64,000 bases of DNA from Pirellula staleyi DSM 6068 (GTDB taxonomy: Bacteria; Planctomycetota; Planctomycetia; Pirellulales; Pirellulaceae). Positions 41,023 through 50,080 of the stretch are shown in pieces (position 1 is the first letter of the stretch; every line of letters starts with the position of its first letter). The stretch covers positions 1 to 64,000 of the forward strand of contig CAMCMB010000023.1 of the NCBI GenBank assembly GCA_945875845.1. The letters are read 5' to 3'. Below the pieces are notes generated by a model, which was given only the letters and a program-made list of their open reading frames with translations, was not told where the DNA came from and searched no databases. The position numbers and the translations under genes are program-made.

Positions 41023-42321
41023 ATGTCCAATGTCTCGAAAAACGTTTCGATGAGTGAGGTCGACAACCATCAGGGCCGCTACCAAGTTTTGGCCTTCTTG
41101 TGTCTTTCGGCTGCCATTGCCTACGTACAGCGTTCGGCGCTCAGTGTTCCAGCGGCAGAGATTGCAACCGACTTGAAATTCGAAAACCTCGCGCGGGATA
41201 TGGGGTGGATTCAGTCGGTGTGGTACCTATGCTACGGACTCATGCAACTTCCTAGCGGCTGGTTGGCAGATCGAATTGGTAGCAGGCGGGGCTTAGCCAT
41301 CCTTTCGGTGGTGTGGTCCATGGCGACTTTGCTAAGTGCATTTGCGCTCGATTTCGTTTCGTTGATGTTCCTTTGGGGCTTGATGGGAGCGGCTCAGGCT
41401 GGCGTGTTTCCTTGTGCGGCAAAAGCGTTGGGGCAGATCTTTCCCGAGAATCAACGAGCCCGTGCAACTGGGCTTCTGGCAAGCGGTATGACGATCGGCG
41501 GTGCCTTGGCTCCCCTTCTGACGGCTTCGTTTTTGGAATCGCTGTCCCCTTGGGCTGACATGCTGCACCTCAGTCGATGGCGACTGCTGCTTGTAGCCTA
41601 TTCGCTCCCCGGCATCCTTTGGACGATACTGTTCTTGGCGATAATTTCCAGCTGGAAGCTTCCTGTGTCCGAATGTACGGTGACAGCTCGGTCACCCGTG
41701 AATTGGTCGAGGATGCTGAACAGCAGTCCACTCATGTTGCTCTGCGCTCAGCAATTTTTTCGAGCTGCGGGTATGGTTTTTTTTGTGACATGGTTTCCGA
41801 CTTTTCTACAGAAGACTCGCGATGTCTCATTGCTGGGCTCGGGGATCTTGACCACGGTTGCAGGTATTGGTGGTGTTGTTGGTAGTTTGACTGGAGGCTT
41901 TTTTTCCGACTGGCTTCTTCAGCGAACGGGTAACGCAAGACTGAGTCGGCAAGGAATCGCTGTGGTCGGTATGGCGTGCTGTACGCTGTTGATTGTTCTT
42001 TCCTACTTCGTCCGCGATGTCAACGGCAGCATTGCTCTGATTGCGTTGGGCGCATTCTGTGCCACGTTTGGGGGCGTTAGCGGCTATACCGTGGCCATCA
42101 GTTTTGGTGGTCGGCATGTCGCGACGGTTTTCAGCACGATGAATATGTTTGGCAACATGGGAGCAGCCTTGTTCCCGATAACGGCCGGTTGGCTGGTCGC
42201 CACGACCGGTAACTGGAACCTGATCCTATTTCTGTTCGCAGGCATCATGGCGATCGACGCTGTTTGTTGGGCGTTGTTAAATCCACAAGGCACACTCTTC
42301 GGAGATGAAAATGAAGAATAA
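41023..42321 (+). CDS. MFS transporter, sugar-acid (ACS) family
   Basis: A 432-residue inner-membrane transporter with 12 predicted helices. Motif A-like 'GWLADRIGSRRGL' lies between helices 2 and 3, and the family layout ('AIAYVQRSALSVPA.EIA.DL', 'LMGAAQAGVFPCAAKALGQIFPENQRARATGLLASGM') matches the anion:cation symporter branch that carries galactonate and hexuronates. It begins nine bases after the aldolase stop and overlaps the next gene by 17 bases, so it is operon-encoded. Substrate inferred from neighbours. Confidence 0.87.
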   Translation: MSNVSKNVSMSEVDNHQGRYQVLAFLCLSAAIAYVQRSALSVPAAEIATDLKFENLARDMGWIQSVWYLCYGLMQLPSGWLADRIGSRRGLAILSVVWSMATLLSAFALDFVSLMFLWGLMGAAQAGVFPCAAKALGQIFPENQRARATGLLASGMTIGGALAPLLTASFLESLSPWADMLHLSRWRLLLVAYSLPGILWTILFLAIISSWKLPVSECTVTARSPVNWSRMLNSSPLMLLCAQQFFRAAGMVFFVTWFPTFLQKTRDVSLLGSGILTTVAGIGGVVGSLTGGFFSDWLLQRTGNARLSRQGIAVVGMACCTLLIVLSYFVRDVNGSIALIALGAFCATFGGVSGYTVAISFGGRHVATVFSTMNMFGNMGAALFPITAGWLVATTGNWNLILFLFAGIMAIDAVCWALLNPQGTLFGDENEE

Positions 42322-43774
42322 AACGGTTGTTCACACTCCGCAATCGCGTTGTCGCGCTGCCGTCGCGCGGTGCGACATTACCCCGCCGGTCGGCATTTAC
42401 CATCGCATGTGGGGCGCGGCGATGCATGACCGGGCGACCGGAATCCATCGTCCGCTAGAAGCGACCCTATTGTGGTTGGAACCGACCGCTCCCGCGACGG
42501 GTGAGCCGCAAATCATCGTATCGCTTGACCATTGCATTCTCGATGGGCAAGAAATTCGCAGCATTCGTCAGGCCATCCACGTGGCAACCCAGGTTGAATA
42601 TGACAGCATCTTAATCACGCTTACGCACACGCATGGCTCTGGCTGGATGTCTCGTACACGCAGCCATCTCCCGGGAGGCGAAGGGATTGGACCATACCTC
42701 GATCAGCTTATTGGACGGCTCGCTGATCTTGCCCGCGAAGCTCAATCGCGAATCGAAAGCGTTACCATCGTTTACGGTACCGGCCGATGCGCACTGGCCG
42801 CACATCGCGATTACTTCGACGCAATCAAGGGATGCTATGTTTGCGGTTTCAATCCTTCGGGACCGGCCGATGACACACTATTGATCGCAAGCATCTCCAA
42901 TGCATCGGATACACGGCTAGCCACGATCGCAAACTATGCTTGCCACCCCACAACGTTGGCTTGGGATAATACGCTGATTAGTCCCGACTGGGTGGGTGCG
43001 ATGCGTGAAACGATCGAGAAATCCGAGGGTGGACTGTGTCTGTTCCTGCAAGGTGCATCCGGGGACTTGGGACCGCGTGAAGGATTCGTGGGTGACACGT
43101 CCGTAGCAGATCGCAACGGGCGACAAGTGGGACACGCCGTTTTGTCAACGCTGGCTGCAATGCCACCAGCGGGAACAGAGTATCGATATGCAGGGCCCGT
43201 GATCTCAGGCGCGACCATCGGTACTTGGCGTCACGAACCATTGACGGAAGATGCCCGTAATTCTCAGACCGCTTGGCGATGGGAACAACTCGTAGTAGAA
43301 ATCCCGTATCGTCATGATCTCCCGACAAGAGAGCAGACGATGTCAGAGCAAGAACGATGGCTATCCGAGGAATCTCGTGCACGTGCAGCAGGTGACCAAA
43401 ACCTCGTTCGCGACTGCCGCGCCCAGGTGGAACAGCGCACTCGGCAGTTGGCTCGTTTGAATGCACTCGTTCCGGGCCAGTCCTATCCTCTCACGTTGCG
43501 AATCGGGATTCTTGGCGAAGCAATCTGGATCTTCGTTCCAGGCGAGCTCTATCAGACGTTTCAAACGACACTTCGCAATCGTTTGGCACCACATCCGGTT
43601 TTCGTGACTACGTTGACCAATGATTGGCAACCTGGATACATCCCACCGGCGAGTAGCTATGGATACGAAATCTACCAGGAGGTCATTGCAGCCACCGCCC
43701 CCGGCTCTTTGGAAACTCTCGTTGAAACCGTCTTGCGTCGTTTCGCAAGTTGGCGGATTCGTGACGTGACGTGA
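42305..43774 (+). CDS. Neutral/alkaline non-lysosomal ceramidase-like hydrolase
   Basis: A 489-residue protein, no signal peptide. N-terminal 'CRAAVARCDITPPVGI' is the usual opening of this family, followed by the zinc-binding 'THTHGSG' motif and 'YACHPTTL...ISPDWVGAMR' and 'LQGASGDLGPR' (the GxSGD-like element). Real ceramidases also have a C-terminal domain; this protein is shorter than the roughly 650-residue bacterial enzyme. Two starts (42305, 42311) both overlap the MFS gene. In this operon it is unlikely to act on ceramide; it may remove an ester or amide from the sugar acid. Function unknown. Confidence 0.75.
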   Translation: MKMKNKTVVHTPQSRCRAAVARCDITPPVGIYHRMWGAAMHDRATGIHRPLEATLLWLEPTAPATGEPQIIVSLDHCILDGQEIRSIRQAIHVATQVEYDSILITLTHTHGSGWMSRTRSHLPGGEGIGPYLDQLIGRLADLAREAQSRIESVTIVYGTGRCALAAHRDYFDAIKGCYVCGFNPSGPADDTLLIASISNASDTRLATIANYACHPTTLAWDNTLISPDWVGAMRETIEKSEGGLCLFLQGASGDLGPREGFVGDTSVADRNGRQVGHAVLSTLAAMPPAGTEYRYAGPVISGATIGTWRHEPLTEDARNSQTAWRWEQLVVEIPYRHDLPTREQTMSEQERWLSEESRARAAGDQNLVRDCRAQVEQRTRQLARLNALVPGQSYPLTLRIGILGEAIWIFVPGELYQTFQTTLRNRLAPHPVFVTTLTNDWQPGYIPPASSYGYEIYQEVIAATAPGSLETLVETVLRRFASWRIRDVT

Positions 43775-43945
43775 AAACGAAAACAGGCCAAAAGTGCACG
43801 TCAATGGTTTGGATTATACGCATTGAGCTAAAATCAAGGTTCGTTAATACTGCGTTAGCCAAGCGCGAAGATTCCATTTGCCGGTAAACCAAGACAATCA
43901 AGCAAATCCATTGGAATTTCGAGTCTCGCTAGCACGAAGGGATCT

Positions 43946-45994
43946 TTAATGGATGCGTTGCCCGGGAACAGCACCGGAATCGATGCCGAGCAAAAACACT
44001 TCGGTACCGCCGGGCCCTGCTGCCGTGACCATCCCCTCGCTGAGCCCAAATTTCATTTGTCTCGGTTGCAAGTTCGCGACAATCACCACCAATCGTCCTT
44101 GTAGCTGCTCAAGGGTGTACGCAGCCTTGATGCCTGCAAAGAGGGTGCGTGTGTTGTCCCCACCCAGACTTACGGTCAGCTTGACTAGCTTTTTTGCTTC
44201 TGGCACTTCTTCGGCCTTGATGATACGAGCGACGCGCAAATCGACTTTGGTGAAGTCATCAATGGTGCAAGTCGGCGCCATTGGTTCCGCCAGCAAAGCG
44301 TCGCCCGTATCGTTGAAACCGGTCGAGGCTGGGGTTTCGGAAGTGGTTGCTGGAGTAGCTTCTTTGCTTTCGTCGATCATAGCTTGGACTTTCTCGGGAG
44401 CAATACGTTGTAATAGATGTTCGAATTTCGATACGTTGGTTCCCACCAGTGGAGTTTGGCTATCGTTCCAATGATGGATTTTAACGTTGAGTAGATCGCC
44501 ACACTGTTGTGCAAGCCTTGGCAACACGGGCGTTAGGTATATACAGATCTGTCGGAAGAGGTTGAGTACGATCGTACAAACCTCTTGCAACCGGTGCTGC
44601 TGGGTTGGATCTTTTTTGAGAGTCCAGGGTGCCGTGTTTTCCACATAGGCGTTTGCCTGATCTGCGAGCTCCATGATGAGACGTGTCGCTCGGGCGTAGT
44701 CGAGTTGTTCGTATGCGGATGCAATGCGTTCACCGGCGGCGGCGGCGGCGGCGAACAGTCCACCATCGTGTGGGTACTCCACAGCCAATCCCACGGATTC
44801 AACGAAGCGGGCCGAACGACTTGCAAGGTTGACCACTTTGCCGACTAAGTCCGAGTTGACTTTGTTGATGAACTCCGTGACGTTCAAGTCGATGTCGTCT
44901 AGTTTGGGACCAAGCTTTGAGGCATAAAAATAGCGAAGAAATGCGGGGTCAAGATGTCGGATATACGTGCTCGCTAAAACCTGCGTACCTTTGCTTTTGG
45001 CCATCTTCTCGCCGTCGACCGTGAGGAAACCGTGGATATGCACAAACTCGGGAAGCGAATATCCAGCGGATTTCAGCACGCCTGGCCAGAACAACGTATG
45101 AAAGTACGTAATGTCCTTGCCGATGAAGTGATGGATTTCGGTTGCCTCGCTTTGCCACCAATCCGCCAACGACCGGTTGTTGCGTTTGCACCATTGCCAT
45201 GTCGAAGCGATATAGCCGATCGGGGCGTCAAACCAAACGTACCAATAATTATTGGGACTATCCGGAATGGCGAACCCAAAATACGGATTCGGACGTGACA
45301 CGTCCCAGTCTCGCAAAGGGTTTCCTAGAAAATGGCCTTTGAGGTAGTTCGCAACTTCGGGCTGCAAGTGCTTGCCGCTCTGCGTCCACTCCTCCAAAAA
45401 CGGGTGCATCTTTTCCAGTTCAACAAACAGATGGCTGGCCGACTTGGTAATCGGTTTCGCACCACTAAGAGTGCTGATCGGATCGATGAGATCAGTTGGG
45501 GAATAGGTTGCACCGCATTTGCTGCAATTGTCACCGTATTGATCGGGGGCTTTGCAGAGAGGGCACGTACCTTTCACAAATCGATCGGCCAAAAAAGTCC
45601 CCGCGACGGGATCGAACAACTGCTCGACATCCCGTTCGGCGATCAAATTGGCCTGCCGAAGCGACTTCCAGATTTCCTTGCACAGTTCATAGTTCTCGAC
45701 CGAGTTCGTGCTGCCATAGTGGTCGAACGCGATGTCGAAACCGGCAAAGTCGCGTTCGTGCGCCGCTTGCATATCGGCGATCAGTTCAGTCTCTGGCCGA
45801 CCCTCCTGACGGGCACGGATCATGATGGCCGTACCGTGGGTATCGTCGGCACATACGAACACGCATTTGCGCCCACGAAGTTTTTGGAATCGAACCCAAA
45901 TGTCGGTTTGGATGTACTCCACCAAATGACCAATGTGAATATGTCCATTGGCGTAGGGTAAGGCTGCTGTAACGAGAAGCTGTCGGTCAGTCAT
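43946..45994 (-). CDS. metG: Methionyl-tRNA synthetase
   Basis: Charges tRNA-Met in the cytosol. 682 residues with the HIGH-type motif GHIHIGH (residues 17-23), a zinc knuckle with paired CPLC and CSKC motifs, and the KMSKS-type motif KMAKSKG. A C-terminal tRNA-binding (Trbp111-like) domain covers about residues 580-682 ([19 protein letters not shown]...), so it is the long, dimerising form of the enzyme. Convergent with the ceramidase-like gene; no operon partner. Start ATG 45994. Confidence 0.97.
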   Translation of the reverse strand: MTDRQLLVTAALPYANGHIHIGHLVEYIQTDIWVRFQKLRGRKCVFVCADDTHGTAIMIRARQEGRPETELIADMQAAHERDFAGFDIAFDHYGSTNSVENYELCKEIWKSLRQANLIAERDVEQLFDPVAGTFLADRFVKGTCPLCKAPDQYGDNCSKCGATYSPTDLIDPISTLSGAKPITKSASHLFVELEKMHPFLEEWTQSGKHLQPEVANYLKGHFLGNPLRDWDVSRPNPYFGFAIPDSPNNYWYVWFDAPIGYIASTWQWCKRNNRSLADWWQSEATEIHHFIGKDITYFHTLFWPGVLKSAGYSLPEFVHIHGFLTVDGEKMAKSKGTQVLASTYIRHLDPAFLRYFYASKLGPKLDDIDLNVTEFINKVNSDLVGKVVNLASRSARFVESVGLAVEYPHDGGLFAAAAAAGERIASAYEQLDYARATRLIMELADQANAYVENTAPWTLKKDPTQQHRLQEVCTIVLNLFRQICIYLTPVLPRLAQQCGDLLNVKIHHWNDSQTPLVGTNVSKFEHLLQRIAPEKVQAMIDESKEATPATTSETPASTGFNDTGDALLAEPMAPTCTIDDFTKVDLRVARIIKAEEVPEAKKLVKLTVSLGGDNTRTLFAGIKAAYTLEQLQGRLVVIVANLQPRQMKFGLSEGMVTAAGPGGTEVFLLGIDSGAVPGQRIH

Positions 45995-46173
45995 TGCAAT
46001 TTTTAATTAACGGTCCTTTAGCTCGATACGCTAAAATGGGTCAGGTTTGAGGATTGTACACGAATTGCACCTAGATTCGAAGGTGCGGCGAAGTCAGAAG
46101 ACACAAGCCAGTTGCTTAGTCGAGTAACAGGGCGAACGTAACAGCCCCCAGGGTGGCACGCCCAGAGCGACAC

Positions 46174-46280
46174 GGCTTGTTGCTTTAATGGGCTGTGACA
46201 CGGGGTATCGAAAGTGGCATGGGCGTCTCGCCCATGGATTCACGAGCGAGCGCGCTCGTGCCACGCTTTGGTAACCCGAC
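46174..46280 (+). repeat. GGCTTGTTGCTTTAATGGGCTGTGACAC composite repeat, copy 2
   Basis: About 95 percent like 14445-14549: GGCTTGTTGCTTTAATGGGC, then CATGGGCGTCTCGCCCATG and GAGCGAGCGCGCTCGTGCCACGC. The right end continues into TTTGGTAACCCGACACG, the inverse of the sequence at 9757. The miniature-element right terminus is not present. Confidence 0.75.
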
Positions 46281-46357
46281 ACGTGAGCAAGGAGCCAACT
46301 GAAATTCCTCGCTAACAGCGAGGGGCGTGGATTCGAGCGTCCGACGCAATTGACACA

Positions 46358-46390
46358 TCACACGCCCTTCGTTCCTCAGGCGTGCCACCC
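46358..46390 (-). repeat. GGGTGGCACGCC repeat, copy 2
   Basis: The reverse complement reads GGGTGGCACGCCTGAGGAACG...GTGTGA and matches 132-165. Here it is non-coding, which shows the coding use at 132-165 is accidental. Confidence 0.75.
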
Positions 46391-46431
46391 AATTCAGGGC
46401 ATTTGCGCTCGCGGACTTTGCAAAGTGTTGT

Positions 46432-47460
46432 TTATTTCGACCAATCCAAAATCACTTTCCCAGATAGTCCGCTTTGCATGGCGCTGAAGCCTTTTTCAAA
46501 CTCAGTAAAGTGAAAGCGATGGGTAATGACCGGCGAGATATCGAGCCCGCTCTCGAGAAGCACGGTCATCTTGTACCAAGTCTCATACATTTCGCGCCCA
46601 TAGATGCCACGAATGGTAAGCATGTTGAATACGACGAGGTTCCAATCGATAGCGATGGGTTCCGACGGGATTCCCAGCATCGCAATCTTACCGCCGTGAC
46701 ACATGTTCTCAAGCATGGAGCGCAGCGCCGCCGGTGAACCCGACATTTCGAGACCAACATCGAAGCCTTCACGCATGTGAAGCTCCGACTGCACGTCGGC
46801 CATGGAACGTTCGCGAGGGTTGACCGCAATCGTTGCTCCCATGCGCTGCGCAAGTTCTAGTCGAAAGGGATTTAAATCCGAAACCACGATGTGCCGCGCG
46901 CCAGCATGCCGAACGACCGCAGTGGCCATCAGGCCGATAGGGCCAGCCCCCGTAATGAAAACGTCTTCGCCCAGGCAATCAAAGCTGAGAGCCGTGTGAA
47001 CGGCATTTCCTAATGGATCAAAAATAGAAGCAATATCTCTGTCGATGGATGGGTTGTGATGCCATACGTTGGTCATCGGCAGAGCGATGTATTCAGCGAA
47101 CGCTCCAGTTCGGTTGACTCCGACTCCTTGTGTATCCTTGCAAAGATGACGCCGACCGGCCAAACAGTTGCGACAGCGACCACAAACGACATGCCCTTCC
47201 CCCGAAACAATTTCTCCCGGAAAAAAATCGGTGACGTTCGATCCCACCTCCACAATTTCGCCGACGAACTCATGCCCGACAACCATCGGAACCGGAATCG
47301 TTTTCTGAGCCCAAGCATCCCAGTTATAGATATGCAAATCGGTGCCGCAGATCCCAGTTTTGTCGATGCGTATCAGGCAGTCATTGATGCCGATGGTAGG
47401 AAAAGGGACATCTTGTAGCTCGAGACCCACATCTCGTCGGGCTTTCACCAAAGCTTTCAT
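46432..47460 (-). CDS. tdh: L-threonine 3-dehydrogenase
   Basis: A 342-residue zinc-dependent medium-chain dehydrogenase that oxidises threonine to 2-amino-3-ketobutyrate with NAD. Seen: catalytic zinc ligand region [16 protein letters not shown] (the Tdh hallmark), GHEFVGE, the structural zinc cysteines in '[24 protein letters not shown]', and the Rossmann region [13 protein letters not shown]. No 2-amino-3-ketobutyrate ligase (kbl) is adjacent, though it often is in other bacteria. Monocistronic. Confidence 0.94.
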   Translation of the reverse strand: MKALVKARRDVGLELQDVPFPTIGINDCLIRIDKTGICGTDLHIYNWDAWAQKTIPVPMVVGHEFVGEIVEVGSNVTDFFPGEIVSGEGHVVCGRCRNCLAGRRHLCKDTQGVGVNRTGAFAEYIALPMTNVWHHNPSIDRDIASIFDPLGNAVHTALSFDCLGEDVFITGAGPIGLMATAVVRHAGARHIVVSDLNPFRLELAQRMGATIAVNPRERSMADVQSELHMREGFDVGLEMSGSPAALRSMLENMCHGGKIAMLGIPSEPIAIDWNLVVFNMLTIRGIYGREMYETWYKMTVLLESGLDISPVITHRFHFTEFEKGFSAMQSGLSGKVILDWSK

Positions 47461-47627
47461 GGCGACTCATCAATCAGGAAACTTCGTTGTAAAGATGTAG
47501 CGTATCCGGGATTGATGAACCTCAAAAGTCCTACACACCCGAAAGTTCTTGCAAGTCACACCAGAGGGTGGGTTTTCCTCCATGCAATGCGGCGAGGCTG
47601 TAAATTTATTATCGTCGCCTTTCGCTC

Positions 47628-47745
47628 CTAGGCTGTGAATTTATTCTAATTGACTCACCGGACGGCTCGCGTTGTTCCGCGACGAAATGATCGCGGCAGG
47701 GCGCGAGCCCTCCGGTGATGCCCCAAGCATTTTTTCACAGCCTAG
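47628..47745. mobile_element. Miniature inverted-repeat element, CTAGGCTGTGAA family, short copy
   Basis: 118 bp bounded by CTAGGCTGTGAA and TTCACAGCCTAG (12-bp perfect inverted repeats). The subterminal parts match the long copy at 9212-9471 (ATTGACTCAC.GGACGGCTC and GCGAGxCCTCCGGTGATGxCCCAAG). The core is an imperfect GCGCGAGCC-type hairpin without coding capacity. Together with the long copy this defines the family. Confidence 0.75.
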
Positions 47746-47835
47746 ACGGCAAAAACCCTCTGGGAACACCCCGACGTACACGCGAAGTCAACGAAAGGCC
47801 GGCTAGTTGTAGAGCGTAACCGTCGCTTTCTCGGC

Positions 47836-47865
47836 TTGACCAATTACGTGTTTGCCTTCTAGACT
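47836..47865 (+). promoter_or_regulatory. Sigma-70-type promoter candidate for purA
   Basis: TTGACC at 47836-47841, 18 bases, then TAGACT at 47860-47865 (four of six -10 bases). It lies about 120 bases before the GTG start and right of the miniature element. Based on pattern only. Confidence 0.35.
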
Positions 47866-47985
47866 CTATTTAAATTGATTTGCTGGCCCGATGCGCAGTG
47901 GAGAGGAGGACATTCAATCGCCTCGCAATTGCCCCGGGCCTATGTTTTTATCATCACAGTCCTATTTGGATTCGGAAAGACTTCT

Positions 47986-49281
47986 GTGGCAGCGACCTGT
48001 GTAATCGGACTTCAATGGGGAGACGAAGCCAAAGGCAAACTCGTCGATTTGCTCGCTCCCCGACATGACATTGTCGTTCGCTACCAGGGAGGCGCAAACG
48101 CAGGACACACGGTTGTGTGCGGGAAAGAGGTTTACAAGCTTCATCACTTGCCCTCCGGGATTTTGTCCGGTGGGATTACGAATGTGATCGCCCCCGGCGT
48201 TGTGATTGAACCAAATATGCTGATTAGGGAGATTGAAGGGCTGGAAGCCCGGGGTATCACTCCTCGCAAAAACTTGATGATCAGCGAGCGCGCCCACGTC
48301 GTCATGCCTTGGCATTTCGTCGAGGACAAAGCGACCAATAAATCCATGGTAGCGGGTGAGAGCATCGGCACCACGAATCGCGGGATCGGTCCGTGCTATC
48401 GAGACAAAGTCGGCAGAACCCACGCCATTCGGATCGCCGACTTGTCAAGCGATCAACTCAACACGAAAATCGCAGAAACGGCTGCCGCCAAACGCAAGTT
48501 ATTGGCCCCCATCGCAGATCCAATCGATCTTGAATTGCTCGATACCGACAAGATACTTCAGCAATGTCACTCGTGGGCTGCTTCCATAGGATCGTTAGCT
48601 GCCGATTCGACCAATTACTTGCTCGATGAACTCGATGCAGGCAAGCGATTGCTGATGGAAGGCGCCCAAGGTTCGTTGCTCGATATCGACCATGGTACGT
48701 ATCCGTTCGTAACCAGCAGCAACGCGTCTGGAGTCGGCGTGTCCGCAGGATCGGGAGTGCCCGCTCGGTGGATCACCAACGTGATCGGTGTTACCAAGGC
48801 GTATTCGACACGCGTCGGCGGTGGCCCCTTCCCAACGGAATTGACCGACGAGACTGGCCAAAAGATCCGCGAAATTGGACGCGAGTACGGAACCACCACA
48901 GGCCGACCTCGCCGTTGCGGATGGTTTGATGCCGTCGCGGTACGCTATACTGCACGCCTGAGCGGTATCCACTATCTGTCCTTGATGATGATGGATGTGC
49001 TCAGTTACTTTGATTCATTGCAGATTTGCGTTGCGTACGAATTACGAGGCGAGAGGATCAGTCGTTTCCCATGCCTTGCGGAAGACCTGCGGCTTTGCAA
49101 ACCCATCTACGAAACGATGCCTGGCTGGAACACCGATGTTTCGAATGTTCGCAAGCTGGAGGATTTCCCCGCGAACGCGCGACGCTACATCGATCGGATT
49201 TCGGAACTCATCTCGGTGCCAATCGGAGTGCTATCGGTGGGGCCAGATCGCGAACAGACCATTTTCCTTGCATCGTTTTAG
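47986..49281 (+). CDS. purA: Adenylosuccinate synthetase
   Basis: Joins IMP and aspartate with GTP in AMP synthesis. The protein is 431 residues from GTG 47986, the family length. GGAAAG sits eight bases upstream and the sequence starts [18 protein letters not shown], containing the phosphate-binding loop with catalytic Asp; the longer upstream frame adds a hydrophobic stretch with no match to the family. Further motifs: [10 protein letters not shown] with catalytic His, '[22 protein letters not shown]', and '[13 protein letters not shown]'. Confidence 0.95.
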   Translation: MAATCVIGLQWGDEAKGKLVDLLAPRHDIVVRYQGGANAGHTVVCGKEVYKLHHLPSGILSGGITNVIAPGVVIEPNMLIREIEGLEARGITPRKNLMISERAHVVMPWHFVEDKATNKSMVAGESIGTTNRGIGPCYRDKVGRTHAIRIADLSSDQLNTKIAETAAAKRKLLAPIADPIDLELLDTDKILQQCHSWAASIGSLAADSTNYLLDELDAGKRLLMEGAQGSLLDIDHGTYPFVTSSNASGVGVSAGSGVPARWITNVIGVTKAYSTRVGGGPFPTELTDETGQKIREIGREYGTTTGRPRRCGWFDAVAVRYTARLSGIHYLSLMMMDVLSYFDSLQICVAYELRGERISRFPCLAEDLRLCKPIYETMPGWNTDVSNVRKLEDFPANARRYIDRISELISVPIGVLSVGPDREQTIFLASF

Positions 49282-49372
49282 CGTTTTCGTAACGCCATAA
49301 ACCGGACGATAGCGCGTTCCGGCTGATGAGGAAACCAAATATCACCCACAGTATCAGCCATTGGACGCTGGC

Positions 49373-49488
49373 GGCTTGTTGCTTTAGTGAAGTCGTTATT
49401 GGTTAAGGGCGGTACGACGGACTTCCAAGTCCGTCAAAGGGGAATTCGACGGGCTAGGAAGTCCGTAGTACCATTAAATCAACAAGCC
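49373..49488. mobile_element. Miniature element, GGCTTGTTG family, with 6-bp target duplication (copy 2)
   Basis: Left end GGCTTGTTGCTTTAGT and right end CCATTAAATCAACAAGCC, flanked on both sides by GCTGGC, a 6-bp direct duplication. The core is a palindrome (GGACTTCCAAGTCC...GGAAGTCCG) different from that at 9635-9750. The outer flank repeats GCGCGTTCCGGCT on both sides (49314 and 49494), so the insertion is within another repeated sequence. Confidence 0.8.
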
Positions 49489-49528
49489 GCTGGCGCGTTC
49501 CGGCTAATTGGTCACCAAATGGTTAGCG

Positions 49529-50071
49529 TCATCTAAGTAGCGGAGCGGCGCGAGCCGCCCGGTGAAGAACAAAGCTTGCTCCGCCCTGTTCCGTCGCTTG
49601 GCCAGCCGAAACAAATCCCGTCTTCTCAAGAACGCGTACCGACGCAGGATTGGCCCATTCTGTTTCGGCAGCAATTCGTTCGACGGCGTCATGGGAAAAA
49701 GCCCAGTTCGATAATGCCCTGACAATCTCAGTCGCATAGCCTTGTCGTTGGAACTGATCCAAAACCGAGTACCCCATTTGAACGGAGCCAGCATCCGGTG
49801 GTCCAAGAAATCCACCGCCTCCGATCAGCACAGGCGAGCTTGTCGAGTCCGCATGTGTCAACGCATACCAAGCGTACCATCCACGGCTTCCGGGGAGTGC
49901 GGACTCCATCCAGCCAAGAAACAATGGGAGCGCGTCCACCAAAGTCGCGGGTGGCCAGTTGTCCGGGACTGTCGCATCCAACTGCTGAGCGAATGATTCA
50001 CGATCATGAATCTCTGCTTGGACGAGGGCTACAGTGCCAGGAACCAACGTCAACCGGTTTGTTCTAATCAT
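49529..50071 (-). CDS. GNAT-family N-acetyltransferase (RimJ/RimL type)
   Basis: A 180-residue acetyl-CoA-dependent acetyltransferase. Seen: 'LIGGGGFLG', the acetyl-CoA binding motif QRQGYATEIVRAL, and 'AETEWANPASVRVLEKTGF' in the RimJ/RimL pattern. ATG 50071 is used; a TTG three codons before is less likely. The last 11 residues (RAARAAPLLR) are encoded by the 30-bp dispersed repeat at 49537-49566, so the natural C-terminus has been replaced or extended. Nine bases after the giant membrane gene stop, on the same strand. Substrate unknown. Confidence 0.87.
   Translation of the reverse strand: MIRTNRLTLVPGTVALVQAEIHDRESFAQQLDATVPDNWPPATLVDALPLFLGWMESALPGSRGWYAWYALTHADSTSSPVLIGGGGFLGPPDAGSVQMGYSVLDQFQRQGYATEIVRALSNWAFSHDAVERIAAETEWANPASVRVLEKTGFVSAGQATEQGGASFVLHRAARAAPLLR
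49537..49566. repeat. GTAGCGGAGCGGCGCGAGCC repeat, copy 2
   Basis: Identical to 9293-9322. It overlaps the end of the acetyltransferase gene and provides the codons just before its stop. Confidence 0.85.
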
Positions 50072-50080
50072 GCGATTCAA

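Larger units (their letters stand above)
45995..46431. other. Intergenic region with repeats between metG and tdh
   Basis: 437 bp upstream of metG and after tdh. Contains a GGGTGGCACGCCC core (46151), the composite GGCTTGTTGC repeat (46174-46280) and the inverse of the repeat at 132-165 (46358-46390). The metG promoter should be at the left end (near 46010-46060), but I do not pick one. No gene seen. Confidence 0.65.
47461..47985. other. Divergent intergenic region between tdh and purA
   Basis: Contains a TAGGCTGTGAA miniature element (47628-47745), preceded by a duplicated piece of its left end (GGCTGTAAATTTATT at 47596-47610), and a promoter candidate for purA at 47836-47865. The frame of purA is open from 47875, but that stretch lacks coding character. 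Confidence 0.65.

Noticed and set aside
41644-41665. TTCCAGCTGGAAGCTT inside the MFS gene, like the AAGCTGGAAGCTT repeat core
   Set aside because: It is in frame in a conserved loop and lacks the rest of the repeat; coincidence is likely.
47875-47985. Upstream extension of purA
   Set aside because: The first 37 residues have no match to the family; GTG 47986 has a good ribosome-binding site and family length.
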